Counted from the stretch's first letter, positions 1-9,284 are shown. The stretch: 64,000 nt of DNA from an uncultured Lachnospiraceae bacterium (GCA_910584725.1 CAJUBE010000025.1:4112-68111), one strand, 5' to 3'. The notes: generated by a model from the sequence alone, not told the origin. Numbers and translations are program-made.

Positions 1-112
1 TTTCTACACGATTAAACTTATAGTAACTTATAGGATATATTTTACAGAATCAAGCGTAAATAAGTTGACGAAGGCGTAGTTGTATGAAATAATATGAATG
101 GAGGTGAATCCT

Positions 113-1303
113 ATGTTTAAAGTAAATCCATACAGACCGGGAGCCGGATTGATGCCGACTTATTTAGCCGGACGTGATGAAGATATAGAGAACGTTACCC
201 AGATGTTTGAGGCACTTTCTATGAATATGCCTGTACAGTCTATTATTTTTAGTGGATTACGGGGCGTAGGTAAAACTGTTTTGATCAATAGTCTGCAAAA
301 AATTGCCGAGGATAAGGATATTTTTTGTAAACATATTGAAGTGGAAGAGAGAAACGATTTTATTTCTCAGATTGCCGCCTGTTCACAAGCATTTTTAAGG
401 AAGGTAAGCGCGAAAGAAAAATTCAGACATTTGATACAGAAGCCACTCGACGCAATTAAAGCATTGGTTATTTCGTTTGATCCAAGTGACAGTACCTTTT
501 CTCTGTCTATGCAGGAAAAGGAATTATATAAATCCGTTAATTTAACGCAGGGTCTGAAAGATGTGTTTACAACAGTCGGTGAGACGGCATATAAGGCAGG
601 TATTCCTATTTGCTTCTTTATTGATGAAATCCAATATATGAAACCAAAGGAGCTGGGCTCTTTGATTTCTGCTTTGCATCGTACCAATCAATTGGGATAT
701 CCGGTAATGGTAATTGGCGCCGGACTGCCCAAAATATATAAGATGTTGTCAGATGAAAGGTCTTATTCCGAAAGATTATTTTTATATAAAGAAATCGGTT
801 CTTTGACGGATGAACAGTCCAGAAATGCGATTGAAATACCTGCGCGGAAATTTGAGATTCATTATACAGATAAAGCAATAGAACAAATTATTTCTATTAC
901 GAAAGGCTATCCTTTTTTTATTCAGCAGATGTGTCAGGTAGTTTATAAAAATGCGGTTGAAAAGGAGATAGGATGCGGCTGTGTGGAAAGCAGTACAGAA
1001 GAGTTTTATAAACTTCTGGATGTAGGCTTTTTTAAGGTCAGATACGAGAGATGCGCAGACAGTGATAAAAAATTTATTTTTGCCATGGTGGAGTGTGGAG
1101 AATTGCCGTGTACGATTGCCAATGTGGCGAAGAATCTGAATAAAAGCGTAAGTTCTATATCTACCACAAGAGCGCAGCTAATCAATAAGGGAATTATTTA
1201 TCCGATCAGATATAGGGAATTGGATTTTACAGTGCCGGAGTTTAGCGGATATATCCAGAGATTGGAAGAGTATAGATTGTGGTGTGAAGAAAAGGAATTG
1301 TAA
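113..1303 (+). CDS. AAA-type ATP-binding protein with C-terminal winged helix
   Basis: The 396-residue protein belongs to the broad STAND/archaeal-type ATPase group often annotated only as ATP-binding protein. A Walker A motif GLRGVGKT lies at residues 48-55 and a Walker B motif ending in FIDE at about 168-171. The C-terminal third (about 335-370) looks like a winged helix-turn-helix. The start at 113 is chosen because GGAGGTG at 100-106 is correctly spaced; the in-frame ATG at 98 would destroy that site. Its substrate or partner is unknown. No toxin, nuclease or transposase is next to it, so a defence role cannot be claimed. The family call is sound, the function open. Confidence 0.85.
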   Translation: MFKVNPYRPGAGLMPTYLAGRDEDIENVTQMFEALSMNMPVQSIIFSGLRGVGKTVLINSLQKIAEDKDIFCKHIEVEERNDFISQIAACSQAFLRKVSAKEKFRHLIQKPLDAIKALVISFDPSDSTFSLSMQEKELYKSVNLTQGLKDVFTTVGETAYKAGIPICFFIDEIQYMKPKELGSLISALHRTNQLGYPVMVIGAGLPKIYKMLSDERSYSERLFLYKEIGSLTDEQSRNAIEIPARKFEIHYTDKAIEQIISITKGYPFFIQQMCQVVYKNAVEKEIGCGCVESSTEEFYKLLDVGFFKVRYERCADSDKKFIFAMVECGELPCTIANVAKNLNKSVSSISTTRAQLINKGIIYPIRYRELDFTVPEFSGYIQRLEEYRLWCEEKEL

Positions 1304-1370
1304 TTTTTGCAGGCTGTTTTTGTAGAAAAAAGTTATATATGATAAATTAGAGAGAATGGAGGGAGAAAGT

Positions 1371-1436
1371 ATGAGACGAAAAATGCAGGCATTATTTCAA
1401 AACGGAGACAAGGACACTTTTGCCCATGCAGAATAG
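1371..1436 (+). CDS. Possible 21-residue peptide, unknown
   Basis: An ATG follows a very good ribosome binding site (GGAGGGAG, 1358-1365) and opens 21 codons that end inside the first arm of an inverted repeat. The peptide (MRRKMQALFQ... ending in AHAE) resembles nothing I recognise. It lies 67 bases after the ATPase gene and may be co-transcribed with it, be a leader peptide, or be the decayed start of a lost gene. The strong Shine-Dalgarno is the only evidence for translation. Confidence 0.3.
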   Translation: MRRKMQALFQNGDKDTFAHAE

Positions 1437-1461
1437 CGGGCATATAGAATTCTGCATGGGC
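1422..1461. terminator. Inverted repeat, hairpin after the ATPase gene
   Basis: Perfect 13-bp arms (GCCCATGCAGAAT at 1422-1434 and its complement at 1449-1461) enclose a 14-base loop. No T-run follows on the plus strand, so it is a hairpin of terminator-like strength without the classic tail. It overlaps the stop of the 21-codon reading frame. Confidence 0.4.
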
Positions 1462-1563
1462 GGCTAAAACTATATGTTCTGCTGTTTCTGCACTTTATTT
1501 ATGCAAAGGTCGTCAATCTCGCAGCAAGATGCAAGGTTGACTCGTAAATAAGGAGCGGTGAAA

Positions 1564-1821
1564 ATGAAATATATAAATGCAGCAGAAATATTGCCGGATC
1601 AGCTATTGAAGGAGCTTCAAAGATATATCGATGGTGAGGTACTCTATATTCCAAAGGCGTCAGACAAGAAGGAATGGGGAACTGCCAACGGTTCGCGCCT
1701 GTTTTATCAGAAGCGGAATGAGGAAATAAAAAGGCTTTATAAAGCCGGGTATTCTCTGGATATATTAGTGGAACGCTACCATCTGGCATATAGCACGATC
1801 AGAAAAATAGTATACGGATAA
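1564..1821 (+). CDS. CD3324-type small DNA-binding protein
   Basis: The 85-residue protein resembles the CD3324 family, relatives of the Mor/C-like transcriptional activators common in Clostridia. The C-terminal half (about 53-84) forms a helix-turn-helix: a GYSLDILVERYH segment and then the recognition helix AYSTIRKIVYG. The N-terminal half has the characteristic IDGEVLYIPK stretch. ATG 1564 is preferred over GTG 1558 because AGGAG at 1551-1555 is eight bases from the ATG and only two from the GTG. It stands alone with its own terminator. Targets are unknown; family members are usually presumed regulators. Confidence 0.8.
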   Translation: MKYINAAEILPDQLLKELQRYIDGEVLYIPKASDKKEWGTANGSRLFYQKRNEEIKRLYKAGYSLDILVERYHLAYSTIRKIVYG

Positions 1822-1829
1822 TTGCAAGG

Positions 1830-1857
1830 CGCTTGCCCGAAAGGCAGGCGTCTTTTG
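1830..1857 (+). terminator. Rho-independent terminator
   Basis: Stem CGCTTGCC/GGCAGGCG (one G-T pair) with a five-base loop is followed by TCTTTT. It closes the CD3324-type gene. Confidence 0.7.
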
Positions 1858-1991
1858 CGGTGATTTTATTTATAGTCATTCTCATCCCTGCCAGTATTGT
1901 TTCCTGTCTGTTACAATGATGACGTATCATAAGTTTCACAAATTAATTTCTTAATAATAGAAAAATACAAGGAAAGTGAGGGATCAGAGGT

Positions 1992-2900
1992 ATGAAAAAC
2001 ATAACGACGAAGCAGTTTCAGTTATTATCGGACAATCAGACGGTATGGGATTTACTGGTTGAAAATTACGCGGAAAATGGAGTAGAAGCGCCATTTTTTG
2101 AATACGCGCTTACCTCAAGCTGGCTGGATAAACGCTATCTTTATCTAAACAGACTTTGGTTTGATAAAGGGAAGGCAGTTGCCCTTGTTTTCTATGAACA
2201 GCCGTGTACAGATATATATTTTAGCTTGCATCAAGGATATGAAGCGTTGGCGGAGGAGATGATAGAATATGCGGAAAAGTACATGCCGGGAAATGGGAAA
2301 GAAAAGACATTCTTTTTTTGCCCGGGGCAGCAGGCGCTGATGGATACTGCAGAAAAAAAGGGATACAGACAGGAATTTACCATCGAGAATTATGTCATTG
2401 ATTTTGATACGGCACAATTAAATTACCCATTGCCAGAGGGATTTCATTTTGTAGAACACGATAAAGTGGACCCGGTAAAACATGCGATTTGCTGTTGGAA
2501 AGGATTTGACCATGAGGATAAGGGTCCGTTTGAAAACTGGGAAGGGGAAGATCCGGGAACGCCATGGAATCCCCAAAAAGCATATCAAGGTACCATTAGC
2601 GATATTATGGCTCCGCCCCCGCATTCTACATATGAGTATAATGTTATAATTGCAAATGAAAGAGAAGAATATGTCTGCTTTTCGGGAATGTGGTGGGTGC
2701 CGGAAAATAAGCTCGCATATATGGAGCCGCTTTGTACGATACCCGAATATCGTCATAAAGGTCTGGCGGCAGCGGCGCTTTCTGTGCATTATCGAAGAAT
2801 GAAGGAGCTGGGGGCTGCGTGTATGACTGGCGGAGGAAACGAGTTTTACCGCAGAATAGGATACAATCGCAAAAATCAGACATACGGCTGGAAAAAGTAA
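1992..2900 (+). CDS. GNAT family N-acetyltransferase
   Basis: The 302-residue protein carries a GNAT fold in its C-terminal half. The acetyl-CoA-binding segment is IPEYRHKGLAAAAL (about 250-263), matching the Q/RxxGxG/A pattern, and is followed by the usual GGGNEFYRRIGY end block. The N-terminal about 130 residues are an additional domain seen in long GNAT proteins of Clostridia. Substrate is not predictable. It is probably co-transcribed with the next gene, 19 bases downstream. A promoter region with no recognisable operator precedes it. Confidence 0.8.
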   Translation: MKNITTKQFQLLSDNQTVWDLLVENYAENGVEAPFFEYALTSSWLDKRYLYLNRLWFDKGKAVALVFYEQPCTDIYFSLHQGYEALAEEMIEYAEKYMPGNGKEKTFFFCPGQQALMDTAEKKGYRQEFTIENYVIDFDTAQLNYPLPEGFHFVEHDKVDPVKHAICCWKGFDHEDKGPFENWEGEDPGTPWNPQKAYQGTISDIMAPPPHSTYEYNVIIANEREEYVCFSGMWWVPENKLAYMEPLCTIPEYRHKGLAAAALSVHYRRMKELGAACMTGGGNEFYRRIGYNRKNQTYGWKK

Positions 2901-2919
2901 GAGAAGGGGGAATAAATGA

Positions 2920-3999
2920 ATGATAAATTTGGAAGAAAGAAACAGGAAGATAATCGATGCCGTAATCCGTAAAGCAAATACTGTGTGCCCGGAATCTCTT
3001 GCTCTAATCGGAATAAACGGCTCTTTTATGACGGGTGACTATTATGAAAAGTCAGATCTGGATTTACTTATTCTGATCAATGATGACAGGGGATGGCAGC
3101 TTGGTTGCAGCATGATACAGGATGACCTGCAGGTCGGACATGATATTTACTGTACCAGATGGGAAGATTTACAGTTTGATGCTAAATATGAACATCCCAA
3201 TATTTCCAAACTGATGGATTCGGAAATTGTGTATTGTGCGGATGAGAAATATGAAGAAAAATTACTTGCATTGCGGCAAAAAGCAAAGGATATTCTGGAG
3301 GCGCCTTTCTCCGGGGAAGATTATGAGAAGGCAGAAAAAGGGTTAAGAGAGGCGGAACATTGTTATGCGATGGCAATGCTTTCTGACGAGAGTTCCAGAG
3401 TGTCAGAATGGGCGGGCGGTGTCGTTTATTATGTCGAAAATGCGATAGCAATGTTAAATAAGCAGTATTTTCATTATGGTGTGAAGCGTGCGTATGAAGA
3501 ACTGGACGCAATGAAGAAAAGACCCGAAAAACTTTGCGATATGATAGAGCATGTGGTATCAGCGGTTTCTGCCGTATCTGTCAAAGAGCATTTGACCATA
3601 CTGATGAAGGGAACAGCAGCCGTGTTTCATCAGGTAAAGGAGACGTTTCCCGCAGAGAAGAAACCGATAGCTGTAGATACAATCGGCGGCACTTATGAGG
3701 AAATGTATTCAAACTGGCGCAATAAAATGTATTTTGCCGCCTCCACAGGAAATAAACACCTTGCCTTTATGAGTCTAATCAGCGCAAATGTAATGTTTGC
3801 TGAGATCAGCAGTCAAGTGGAGATAGATGAATATGATGTCTTGGGCTGCTATAATCCAGAGGATTTACAGCAGACGGCGCACGCGTATGATCATATTCTG
3901 CATACATATCTGGGTGAATACAGAAAAGGGGGTGTATCGGAGAGGCGGTATTCGGATATTGATGCGTTTGTAACAGATTATCTGATGAAGCGGCAGTAA
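2920..3999 (+). CDS. Nucleotidyltransferase-fold protein
   Basis: The N-terminal 110 residues show the polymerase-beta-like nucleotidyltransferase signature: GS at 34-35 and the metal-binding DLD at 46-48, followed by LLILI. This is the pattern of aminoglycoside/lincosamide nucleotidyltransferases and MNT-type proteins. The remaining 250 residues are helical and unassigned. The RBS AGGGGG at 2905-2910 fits ATG 2920; the ATG at 2916 is out of frame. It follows the GNAT gene, and the pair could modify a small molecule or antibiotic together. That is inference from adjacency only. Confidence 0.75.
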   Translation: MINLEERNRKIIDAVIRKANTVCPESLALIGINGSFMTGDYYEKSDLDLLILINDDRGWQLGCSMIQDDLQVGHDIYCTRWEDLQFDAKYEHPNISKLMDSEIVYCADEKYEEKLLALRQKAKDILEAPFSGEDYEKAEKGLREAEHCYAMAMLSDESSRVSEWAGGVVYYVENAIAMLNKQYFHYGVKRAYEELDAMKKRPEKLCDMIEHVVSAVSAVSVKEHLTILMKGTAAVFHQVKETFPAEKKPIAVDTIGGTYEEMYSNWRNKMYFAASTGNKHLAFMSLISANVMFAEISSQVEIDEYDVLGCYNPEDLQQTAHAYDHILHTYLGEYRKGGVSERRYSDIDAFVTDYLMKRQ

Positions 4000-4064
4000 G
4001 TATGGGTATTAGATAAATTTTAACTGCTTTTTAAGAATGCTGTTTATATAAGTTACGGTGCTAT

Positions 4065-4110
4065 AAAATTTAGGATAAAATAAAGTATACTTTATTTTAT
4101 CCTAAATTTT
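4065..4110. terminator. 46-bp perfect palindrome, bidirectional terminator
   Basis: The two 23-base halves are exact reverse complements with no unpaired centre, starting AAAATTTAGGATAAAATAAA. It sits between convergent genes (ending at 3999 and 4136), and both sides carry A/T tracts suited to termination in either direction. Confidence 0.8.
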
Positions 4111-4135
4111 TGGAATGGATGATATGGCGCGTTTT

Positions 4136-5677
4136 CTACTTCACATATTTCCCCGCCCGGTACAATGAAAAATTGAAGTCCCGGATACCCATATCTTTTG
4201 TATTTTTTTCCGTCCTACAATAATAGTTTTTCATCCAGTAAAGATCATAATAGGTATCGACGTTATAATTTCCGTTTTCGTCAACAGACGTCTTTTCCAG
4301 CATATCTTCCACACTGATCAGATAAGGATTGACTGACGGATCCAGAATCGCAGGTGCGGCATCCGCTGAGAGCCCTCCCAGATAATCATAGTCTGCACCG
4401 TTCGCCAGATTATAGCGGGTAATCAGATAATCCGGTTTGGAAAAAGACAGAAAAGTATAGCATATCCCTACAACCGCCAATCCATATAGAAATAACGGAA
4501 ACCGCCTATAGAAAATGAACACGGTAACGCCTGCCATCAGTAGAAAGATGACGGCGAGAGCCCACAGAACAAACAGCCGCAAAAAGGTAAGAGCATAACT
4601 GTCAATGTACATAATCATCCGCAGGGCGCTGGAAAAAATCATAATAAAGGTACAGCCGCAGATTACCGCCAGTATTGCCCGCAGAGGTTTGCTTTCCCGG
4701 AACAGGTAAAGGCAGATCAGCACGAGTAGCAGATTGATGACGCAGACAGCGAGAAGCTGGAAAAATCCTTCTCTGGCGTATCTCGCGTAAGTGTAATTTT
4801 CCGGCAGTTTCATGTTGCCGATAAACAGGTAAAGGATCTGTACCATGCTGAAAACCAGATAAAGAATGCTGAGCAGGGAAGTAAAGACAATGGCGATGAC
4901 AGGATCAAACCCAGCCTTTTCCTCTGTTTTTTCTTTGATATCCTTTCTGCAGAGCGCCGCCAGCAGGGCATAGGAGGAGAAAAAAACCACTGTTATCACG
5001 ACAAGAATCTTGATGACTTCCAATATGTTCAAAGTTTTTATCAGGCGGAACAGCATGTTTTCAAAAACGGCGTCCGCACCGACTAACAGCAAAGTCATAC
5101 AGAACAACAGGGGAATAGCAATGAAAATTCCTATGAGCGCGGGGAGAAAATAACTCTTTTTCCCGGGTTTTTCCTTTTTTTCTGCATCAAAATAAGAAAC
5201 CATGTCGCTAAAAGGGCTGATCAGACAGCAGAAGAAGGAACCAATTGTCTGAAAAACAGCGGTAAAGTAACGTGGAAAATTCCATGCTTTGTCATTGTAT
5301 ATTGTATGCAGCATAAGGATCAGAGAAAGAAGCAGAATGCCGCATTTGTTCATAAAAAGAATAGGCAGGGAAGCGGTCAGACAGTTAGAAATGCCTAACA
5401 ATTTGATTCCCGCGATGTAAAATACGCTGTCTTTTTTGAAGGGAACCCCTAACTTTTTCATAGAGAAGAAGAAACAGCAAAGGGTTCCGATGACGAAAAA
5501 AGGGTAGGTGATCCCCGACGTATTTTTGTAGAGGCAGAAGGCGTAAAACGCTGAGTAGATCAGACAGCCGATACCAAAGGACGGGAACTGCCGTCTCATG
5601 CTGCGGGTGTATTCGGTTTCCGAATCTTCCGTGATTCTTTCTGCGGGTTGTAAGTAAGTGGTAGCTGTAGGTTCCAT
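4136..5677 (-). CDS. DUF4173-type polytopic membrane protein
   Basis: The 513-residue protein has about ten hydrophobic segments after a 40-residue cytoplasmic start. It ends in a soluble tail containing the YDYLGGLSADAAPAI block typical of DUF4173 proteins. Function of the family is unknown. The start at 5677 is chosen because GGAGG lies just upstream; an in-frame ATG at 5689 is the alternative. It is the last gene of a minus-strand set with the XRE regulator and DUF2975 protein, a combination seen repeatedly in Firmicutes. That suggests a regulated membrane function, perhaps linked to stress or differentiation. Confidence 0.8.
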   Translation of the reverse strand: MEPTATTYLQPAERITEDSETEYTRSMRRQFPSFGIGCLIYSAFYAFCLYKNTSGITYPFFVIGTLCCFFFSMKKLGVPFKKDSVFYIAGIKLLGISNCLTASLPILFMNKCGILLLSLILMLHTIYNDKAWNFPRYFTAVFQTIGSFFCCLISPFSDMVSYFDAEKKEKPGKKSYFLPALIGIFIAIPLLFCMTLLLVGADAVFENMLFRLIKTLNILEVIKILVVITVVFFSSYALLAALCRKDIKEKTEEKAGFDPVIAIVFTSLLSILYLVFSMVQILYLFIGNMKLPENYTYARYAREGFFQLLAVCVINLLLVLICLYLFRESKPLRAILAVICGCTFIMIFSSALRMIMYIDSYALTFLRLFVLWALAVIFLLMAGVTVFIFYRRFPLFLYGLAVVGICYTFLSFSKPDYLITRYNLANGADYDYLGGLSADAAPAILDPSVNPYLISVEDMLEKTSVDENGNYNVDTYYDLYWMKNYYCRTEKNTKDMGIRDFNFSLYRAGKYVK

Positions 5678-5806
5678 TATGTCCTCCATTTCCTGCGCGG
5701 CTGCGCAAAGTAGATTGTTGTTATATCTAAAAATCCGGCTTTTTAAATTGTATTCATGTAAGTGATTTTGCTGATACAAAGCTCTGAACGGTGATATAAT
5801 AGAGTT

Positions 5807-6058
5807 CTATGTTCCCTTCATATCGGAGCTGTCTTCCTCTGCGGAAGTTTCCTCGTCCTCCACATACTGTAGCAGATCGCCGGGCTGGCAGTTTAACGCC
5901 TTGCAGATTTCGTTTAAGGTGGAGAGGCGAATCGCTTTTGCTTTATTATTTTTTAAGATGGACAGATTCGCAAGGGTGATGTCGATTTCACCGGCAAGTT
6001 CGGTCAGCCCTTTTTTGCGCATTGCCATCATAACGTCCAGATTTATGATAATCGCCAT
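5807..6058 (-). CDS. XRE-family regulator (YozG-like)
   Basis: The 83-residue protein is almost entirely one Cro/CI-type helix-turn-helix: KKGLTELAGEIDITLANLSILK is the turn region (about 13-34), followed by LSTLNEICKALNCQPGDLL. The tail is acidic (EDEETSAEED). The start at 6058 has AGGAAAG upstream. YozG-like regulators are routinely paired with DUF2975 membrane proteins, as here (gene at 6182-6628), and probably control the cassette. Confidence 0.85.
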   Translation of the reverse strand: MAIIINLDVMMAMRKKGLTELAGEIDITLANLSILKNNKAKAIRLSTLNEICKALNCQPGDLLQYVEDEETSAEEDSSDMKGT

Positions 6059-6181
6059 GATATTCTCTCTTTCCTTATTTGATAAGTTTGAAAGCCTGTG
6101 CCGCCGCACTTTTTGTATGGCTTTCTTAAACGCTTTTTTGTTAGCATCGTAAAATAGATGTCTGCTTATTTGTTTATGTCG

Positions 6182-6628
6182 CTAGATTGTCAGATCATTT
6201 TCTTCCTTGTAGGTGATGGCCTTATCAAAAACACCCGCCAGTACTTTGCTGAACAGCCCCGCGATCACAAAGACCAGGATTATAATAAATACAGCCGGCG
6301 TGAGGTAGAGAAAAAGACGGCAGGCTGTGATTACTGCGATAAAAAAGCTGTAAATACTCATTTTCTCAAGGCTCACCACGTTTTCCCGGATAAAGCAGTC
6401 GTCAGCCAGCACGGAACGGAACATTTTTCGAAGCTGCTGCAAGATCAATACCGCAAATATGCCGGAGAGAAAGAACAGCAGGCAGAGAGAATAATAATTT
6501 TCTGCAAAGTAGTTGTTGAATCTGCCGTAAAACTTAATGCTCAAGGGAAGTGTGGCAATTACGACAATTCCTGCGTAAAACATGGCGTCCAATAAAAATT
6601 TAGTAAAAAGAGTGAGTCTGTCTTTCAT
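6182..6628 (-). CDS. DUF2975 membrane protein
   Basis: The 148-residue protein has four hydrophobic segments in the arrangement of DUF2975. The N-terminal piece is MKDRLTLFTKFLLDAMFYAG, the middle has an FAENYYSLCLLFFLSGIF-like helix, and it ends in a short polar tail. The start at 6628 has GGAAAGGG ten bases upstream; a longer reading frame to 6709 has no ribosome binding site. It is the first gene of the three-gene minus-strand cassette, separated from the XRE gene by 123 bases. Function unknown; usually treated as a membrane partner of the adjacent XRE regulator. Confidence 0.8.
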   Translation of the reverse strand: MKDRLTLFTKFLLDAMFYAGIVVIATLPLSIKFYGRFNNYFAENYYSLCLLFFLSGIFAVLILQQLRKMFRSVLADDCFIRENVVSLEKMSIYSFFIAVITACRLFLYLTPAVFIIILVFVIAGLFSKVLAGVFDKAITYKEENDLTI

Positions 6629-6863
6629 TGCATTCTGCCCTTTCCATATCGCGGAGCCCAAGATTTGTGGTTCCAGCAATACGATTTTACAAATTTTTCT
6701 TATAACCATAAAATAGCACGGTAAAAAGCGATTGTCAATAAAAATTTATCGAATTTCAATAAAATATTATTTTCTATCAATAACTTGGGTGGAAAAGAAG
6801 GGGAGGGGATAAGAGATATGGAAAAGGGCATAGGATATTATGCAAAAATAATGGAAAGCGATA

Positions 6864-6895
6864 ATCGAGCAGGGAAGAGATTCTCCCTACTCGAT
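6864..6895 (-). terminator. Terminator-like hairpin downstream of the FlxA-like gene
   Basis: Stem ATCGAG-C-AGGGA pairs with TCCCT-A-CTCGAT, with a single internal mismatch. It lies 26 bases beyond the stop of the minus-strand gene at 6921-7700. No long T-run follows, so strength is uncertain. Confidence 0.5.
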
Positions 6896-6920
6896 TTCTA
6901 CAGAAAAGTGCGACAATTTT

Positions 6921-7700
6921 TTAAAGTCTTACGTCTACAGGATGATAGGCGTAGGATTCCTGATTTTCTAAAACGTTGGCATCAGGGGTATCGGAAACAT
7001 TTTCAGTCGGCTTTTTGCCGTTTTCTGTCTCACCGGATGTGTTCTCCTCTTCCTTTTCCGATTTTTCGGTCCGATTGTCGGCCTTGTCACTCTTAGCCGC
7101 ATTCTGCATGGTTTCACCTGCCTGCGCTAAGGATGCAAACTGGGATGCTGTGGCTTTCTGTGCCGCCTCTTTTACATCGGCAAGTTCTGCTTCCTTTGAT
7201 TCCACATTGCCGCCTCTGCTGCTGTCCAGCTTAATTTCCGCCTCCAGCACATTTGCCCGGCCCTCCATTTTTTTGGCGGTGCTTCCCTGTGCGTTCGCCT
7301 GCTTGATGGAAACGTCGGCGGAAACCATAGCGGTCATGCTGTCTGCAGATATGCCGACGTTTTGCGCGCCGTTTGCACTTTCCTGTTTTTTGGTTCCCAT
7401 CAGCTCATCAAAAGAAGACTCCTCTTTTTTCTTCTCCCGTTCCTCCCGCCTTGCCTCAATCTGATGCTGACGGAGCTGAATCTGTAATTCGCTGATCTGT
7501 TTCTGGATTTCCTGCCGCTTTTTCATTTTCGTGTCGGTCGGCATTTCCTGATTGGAGGAAACTTCTTTCAGGTCATTTTGCAGCTTTTCGATCTGCTGCT
7601 GTAAACTTTTGCTTTCCGCATCCATCTGCCCGTTTTTGCCTGCTGTCATTCCTGCTGTGTTCTGGGACGCGCCTGCGCCGCCTACTCCGTTTATGTTCAT
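6921..7700 (-). CDS. FlxA-like coiled-coil protein
   Basis: The 259-residue protein is very polar. A Gly/Ala/Asn-rich start (MNINGVGGAGASQNTAG) is followed by a strongly predicted coiled coil (about 30-105) with the QQQIEKLQNDL and QKQISELQIQL heptads typical of FlxA-like proteins. The rest is Ala/Glu/Lys-rich and low in complexity. There is no signal peptide or membrane helix. FlxA was named for dependence on the flagellar sigma factor in E. coli, but its function is unknown and no flagellar genes are visible here. The start at 7700 is supported by AAAGGAGAG. It appears to be a single-gene unit. Confidence 0.7.
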   Translation of the reverse strand: MNINGVGGAGASQNTAGMTAGKNGQMDAESKSLQQQIEKLQNDLKEVSSNQEMPTDTKMKKRQEIQKQISELQIQLRQHQIEARREEREKKKEESSFDELMGTKKQESANGAQNVGISADSMTAMVSADVSIKQANAQGSTAKKMEGRANVLEAEIKLDSSRGGNVESKEAELADVKEAAQKATASQFASLAQAGETMQNAAKSDKADNRTEKSEKEEENTSGETENGKKPTENVSDTPDANVLENQESYAYHPVDVRL

Positions 7701-7868
7701 AAACTCTCCTTTCCCGCACCTGTTTCGCTGTTTGTTTTTTGTCAGGTGCGCAGACATAAACTGTATCTGTCAATTTTTTCTTTGTTGTCTATTTCGTTGG
7801 TGCAGCTATATTTGTAAAGAGAGGATGTTGTGAAATATCTTTTTTTGGTTGTAAAGACATGAATTTCA

Positions 7869-9284
7869 TTAGTCCGCAATTTGCAGCATGACCCGCAGTA
7901 CACAGCGTTCTTCCTGTTCGTAACGTTCTTTTCCGATTTCCATATCGCCCAGATATTTGTTTGCCACCTGGCGGATGGAACTTAAGCCAAAGCCGTGCTC
8001 GTCTCCCGTTTTTGTAGTAAGGGGAAGTCCATTCCATTCGTCTGCTTCCAGATCGCCCGTAAAACTGTTGGCAATTTCCATGACATACATATTTTTCATA
8101 TGATAAGAGTAAAGGGAAATATACGGCGCAGGCAGGTTTTCCCGCTCTATGGCTTCAATGGCGTTGGAGAGACCATTATTTAAAACAATACTAATATCAA
8201 AGGCATTGATTCCGCTGTCTGCAGGGTAGTGGAAATCACAGGTAAAGTCAATTCCCTTTTCTTCTATTTCCTTTTTGCGTTCGGAGAGGATTACATCGGT
8301 TACAGGATTGCCGCTGCGTGCACCAATAGAAGTCCTCTGCATTTCACAGGTAAGGGAGTCTGCATATTTTTCTGCTTCCTCATATTCGCCTCGTGTGTAA
8401 AGTTGTTTTAAGGTCATCAGATGATTGCCCATATCATGGCGTAGGGTGCGCATATCTTTGTAGAGACGTTCCGCCTCTGTAATGTGGGATTCCAAGTCCT
8501 GCATCTGTCTGGAGAATATTTCCCGCTGCCTGTCTTCCTCCTGTTCGGTTTTCCATTGGCGAAACAGCCAGATGATAGCGAGGTTTGTCGCATAACAGAT
8601 GAGCGCGTAAATCACAATCAGCATTTCGTAACCGATTTTTACGGATAATGATGCTTGTCCGAGTGTATTTGTGTATGAATCATAATAAAAAAGGATCATC
8701 GCGTAAGCGCATATGCCGGATAAAGAGGGAATGACCAGAATCAAGAGTTCCCGTATTTTCATGCGCTCCTGCTTTTTGCCATAAACTTTCAGCAAAAACC
8801 TGACACTGACGTACATCAGAAGAAACCCTGTCAGTGCATCCCGCACGCAATCCATGATAGAAAGCCGGAGCCAGAAGACATCGTCCTTACCGGCAAAAAA
8901 CTGAACATAAAACAACGACGGGATAAGAGTTATTTGACCTACAATGCGCCATACCTGCCATCGTAGGCTGAAAAAAGAGATGGAGAAAAAAAGCTTCTGG
9001 CTGATACATACGGGGTCGAGCAGACACATGACAACAAATGCCCCCAAAATACCGATGCCGTAGGCGAGCATGACATTAATATAATATGGCATATATTGCA
9101 GAAATAGCATGATACAGACGTAAGCAGCAGTGACCATCCATATCCGCGATTTTTGCAGGCGGCAGGAGGATTGATCCGAGAGAAACGGTTTGAACAAAAA
9201 AGCATAACAATAGGCGGTCAACAGCGTCGTGGCGAGTGAGTAAATACGGAATGAAATTTCATAATATTGATTCAGCTCGTTCAT
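7869..9284 (-). CDS. GHKL sensor histidine kinase (AgrC-like)
   Basis: The 471-residue kinase has six or seven membrane helices in the first 245 residues, then a short coiled coil and a GHKL kinase domain. The phospho-acceptor is His283 in LRHDMGNHL. The N-box is NNGLSNAIEAIE and the G-box GDEHGFGLSSIRQ. Its ATG overlaps the stop of the upstream LytTR regulator gene by four bases (ATGA), so the pair is translationally coupled. Unlike the second such pair at 16.5 kb, no agrB/agrD lies nearby, so its signal is unknown. Confidence 0.9.
   Translation of the reverse strand: MNELNQYYEISFRIYSLATTLLTAYCYAFLFKPFLSDQSSCRLQKSRIWMVTAAYVCIMLFLQYMPYYINVMLAYGIGILGAFVVMCLLDPVCISQKLFFSISFFSLRWQVWRIVGQITLIPSLFYVQFFAGKDDVFWLRLSIMDCVRDALTGFLLMYVSVRFLLKVYGKKQERMKIRELLILVIPSLSGICAYAMILFYYDSYTNTLGQASLSVKIGYEMLIVIYALICYATNLAIIWLFRQWKTEQEEDRQREIFSRQMQDLESHITEAERLYKDMRTLRHDMGNHLMTLKQLYTRGEYEEAEKYADSLTCEMQRTSIGARSGNPVTDVILSERKKEIEEKGIDFTCDFHYPADSGINAFDISIVLNNGLSNAIEAIERENLPAPYISLYSYHMKNMYVMEIANSFTGDLEADEWNGLPLTTKTGDEHGFGLSSIRQVANKYLGDMEIGKERYEQEERCVLRVMLQIAD

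Noticed and set aside
65..93. TTGACG-17-AATAAT promoter before the ATPase gene
   Set aside because: The start of transcription would fall on the ribosome binding site of the gene, leaving almost no leader.
113..1821. ATPase plus small DNA-binding protein as a defence system
   Set aside because: No effector is visible, and the two genes are separated by 260 bases with a hairpin.
6785..7096. Plus-strand frame in the DUF2975/FlxA-like intergenic region
   Set aside because: Most of it runs antisense to the FlxA-like gene and across a terminator hairpin; composition is not protein-like.
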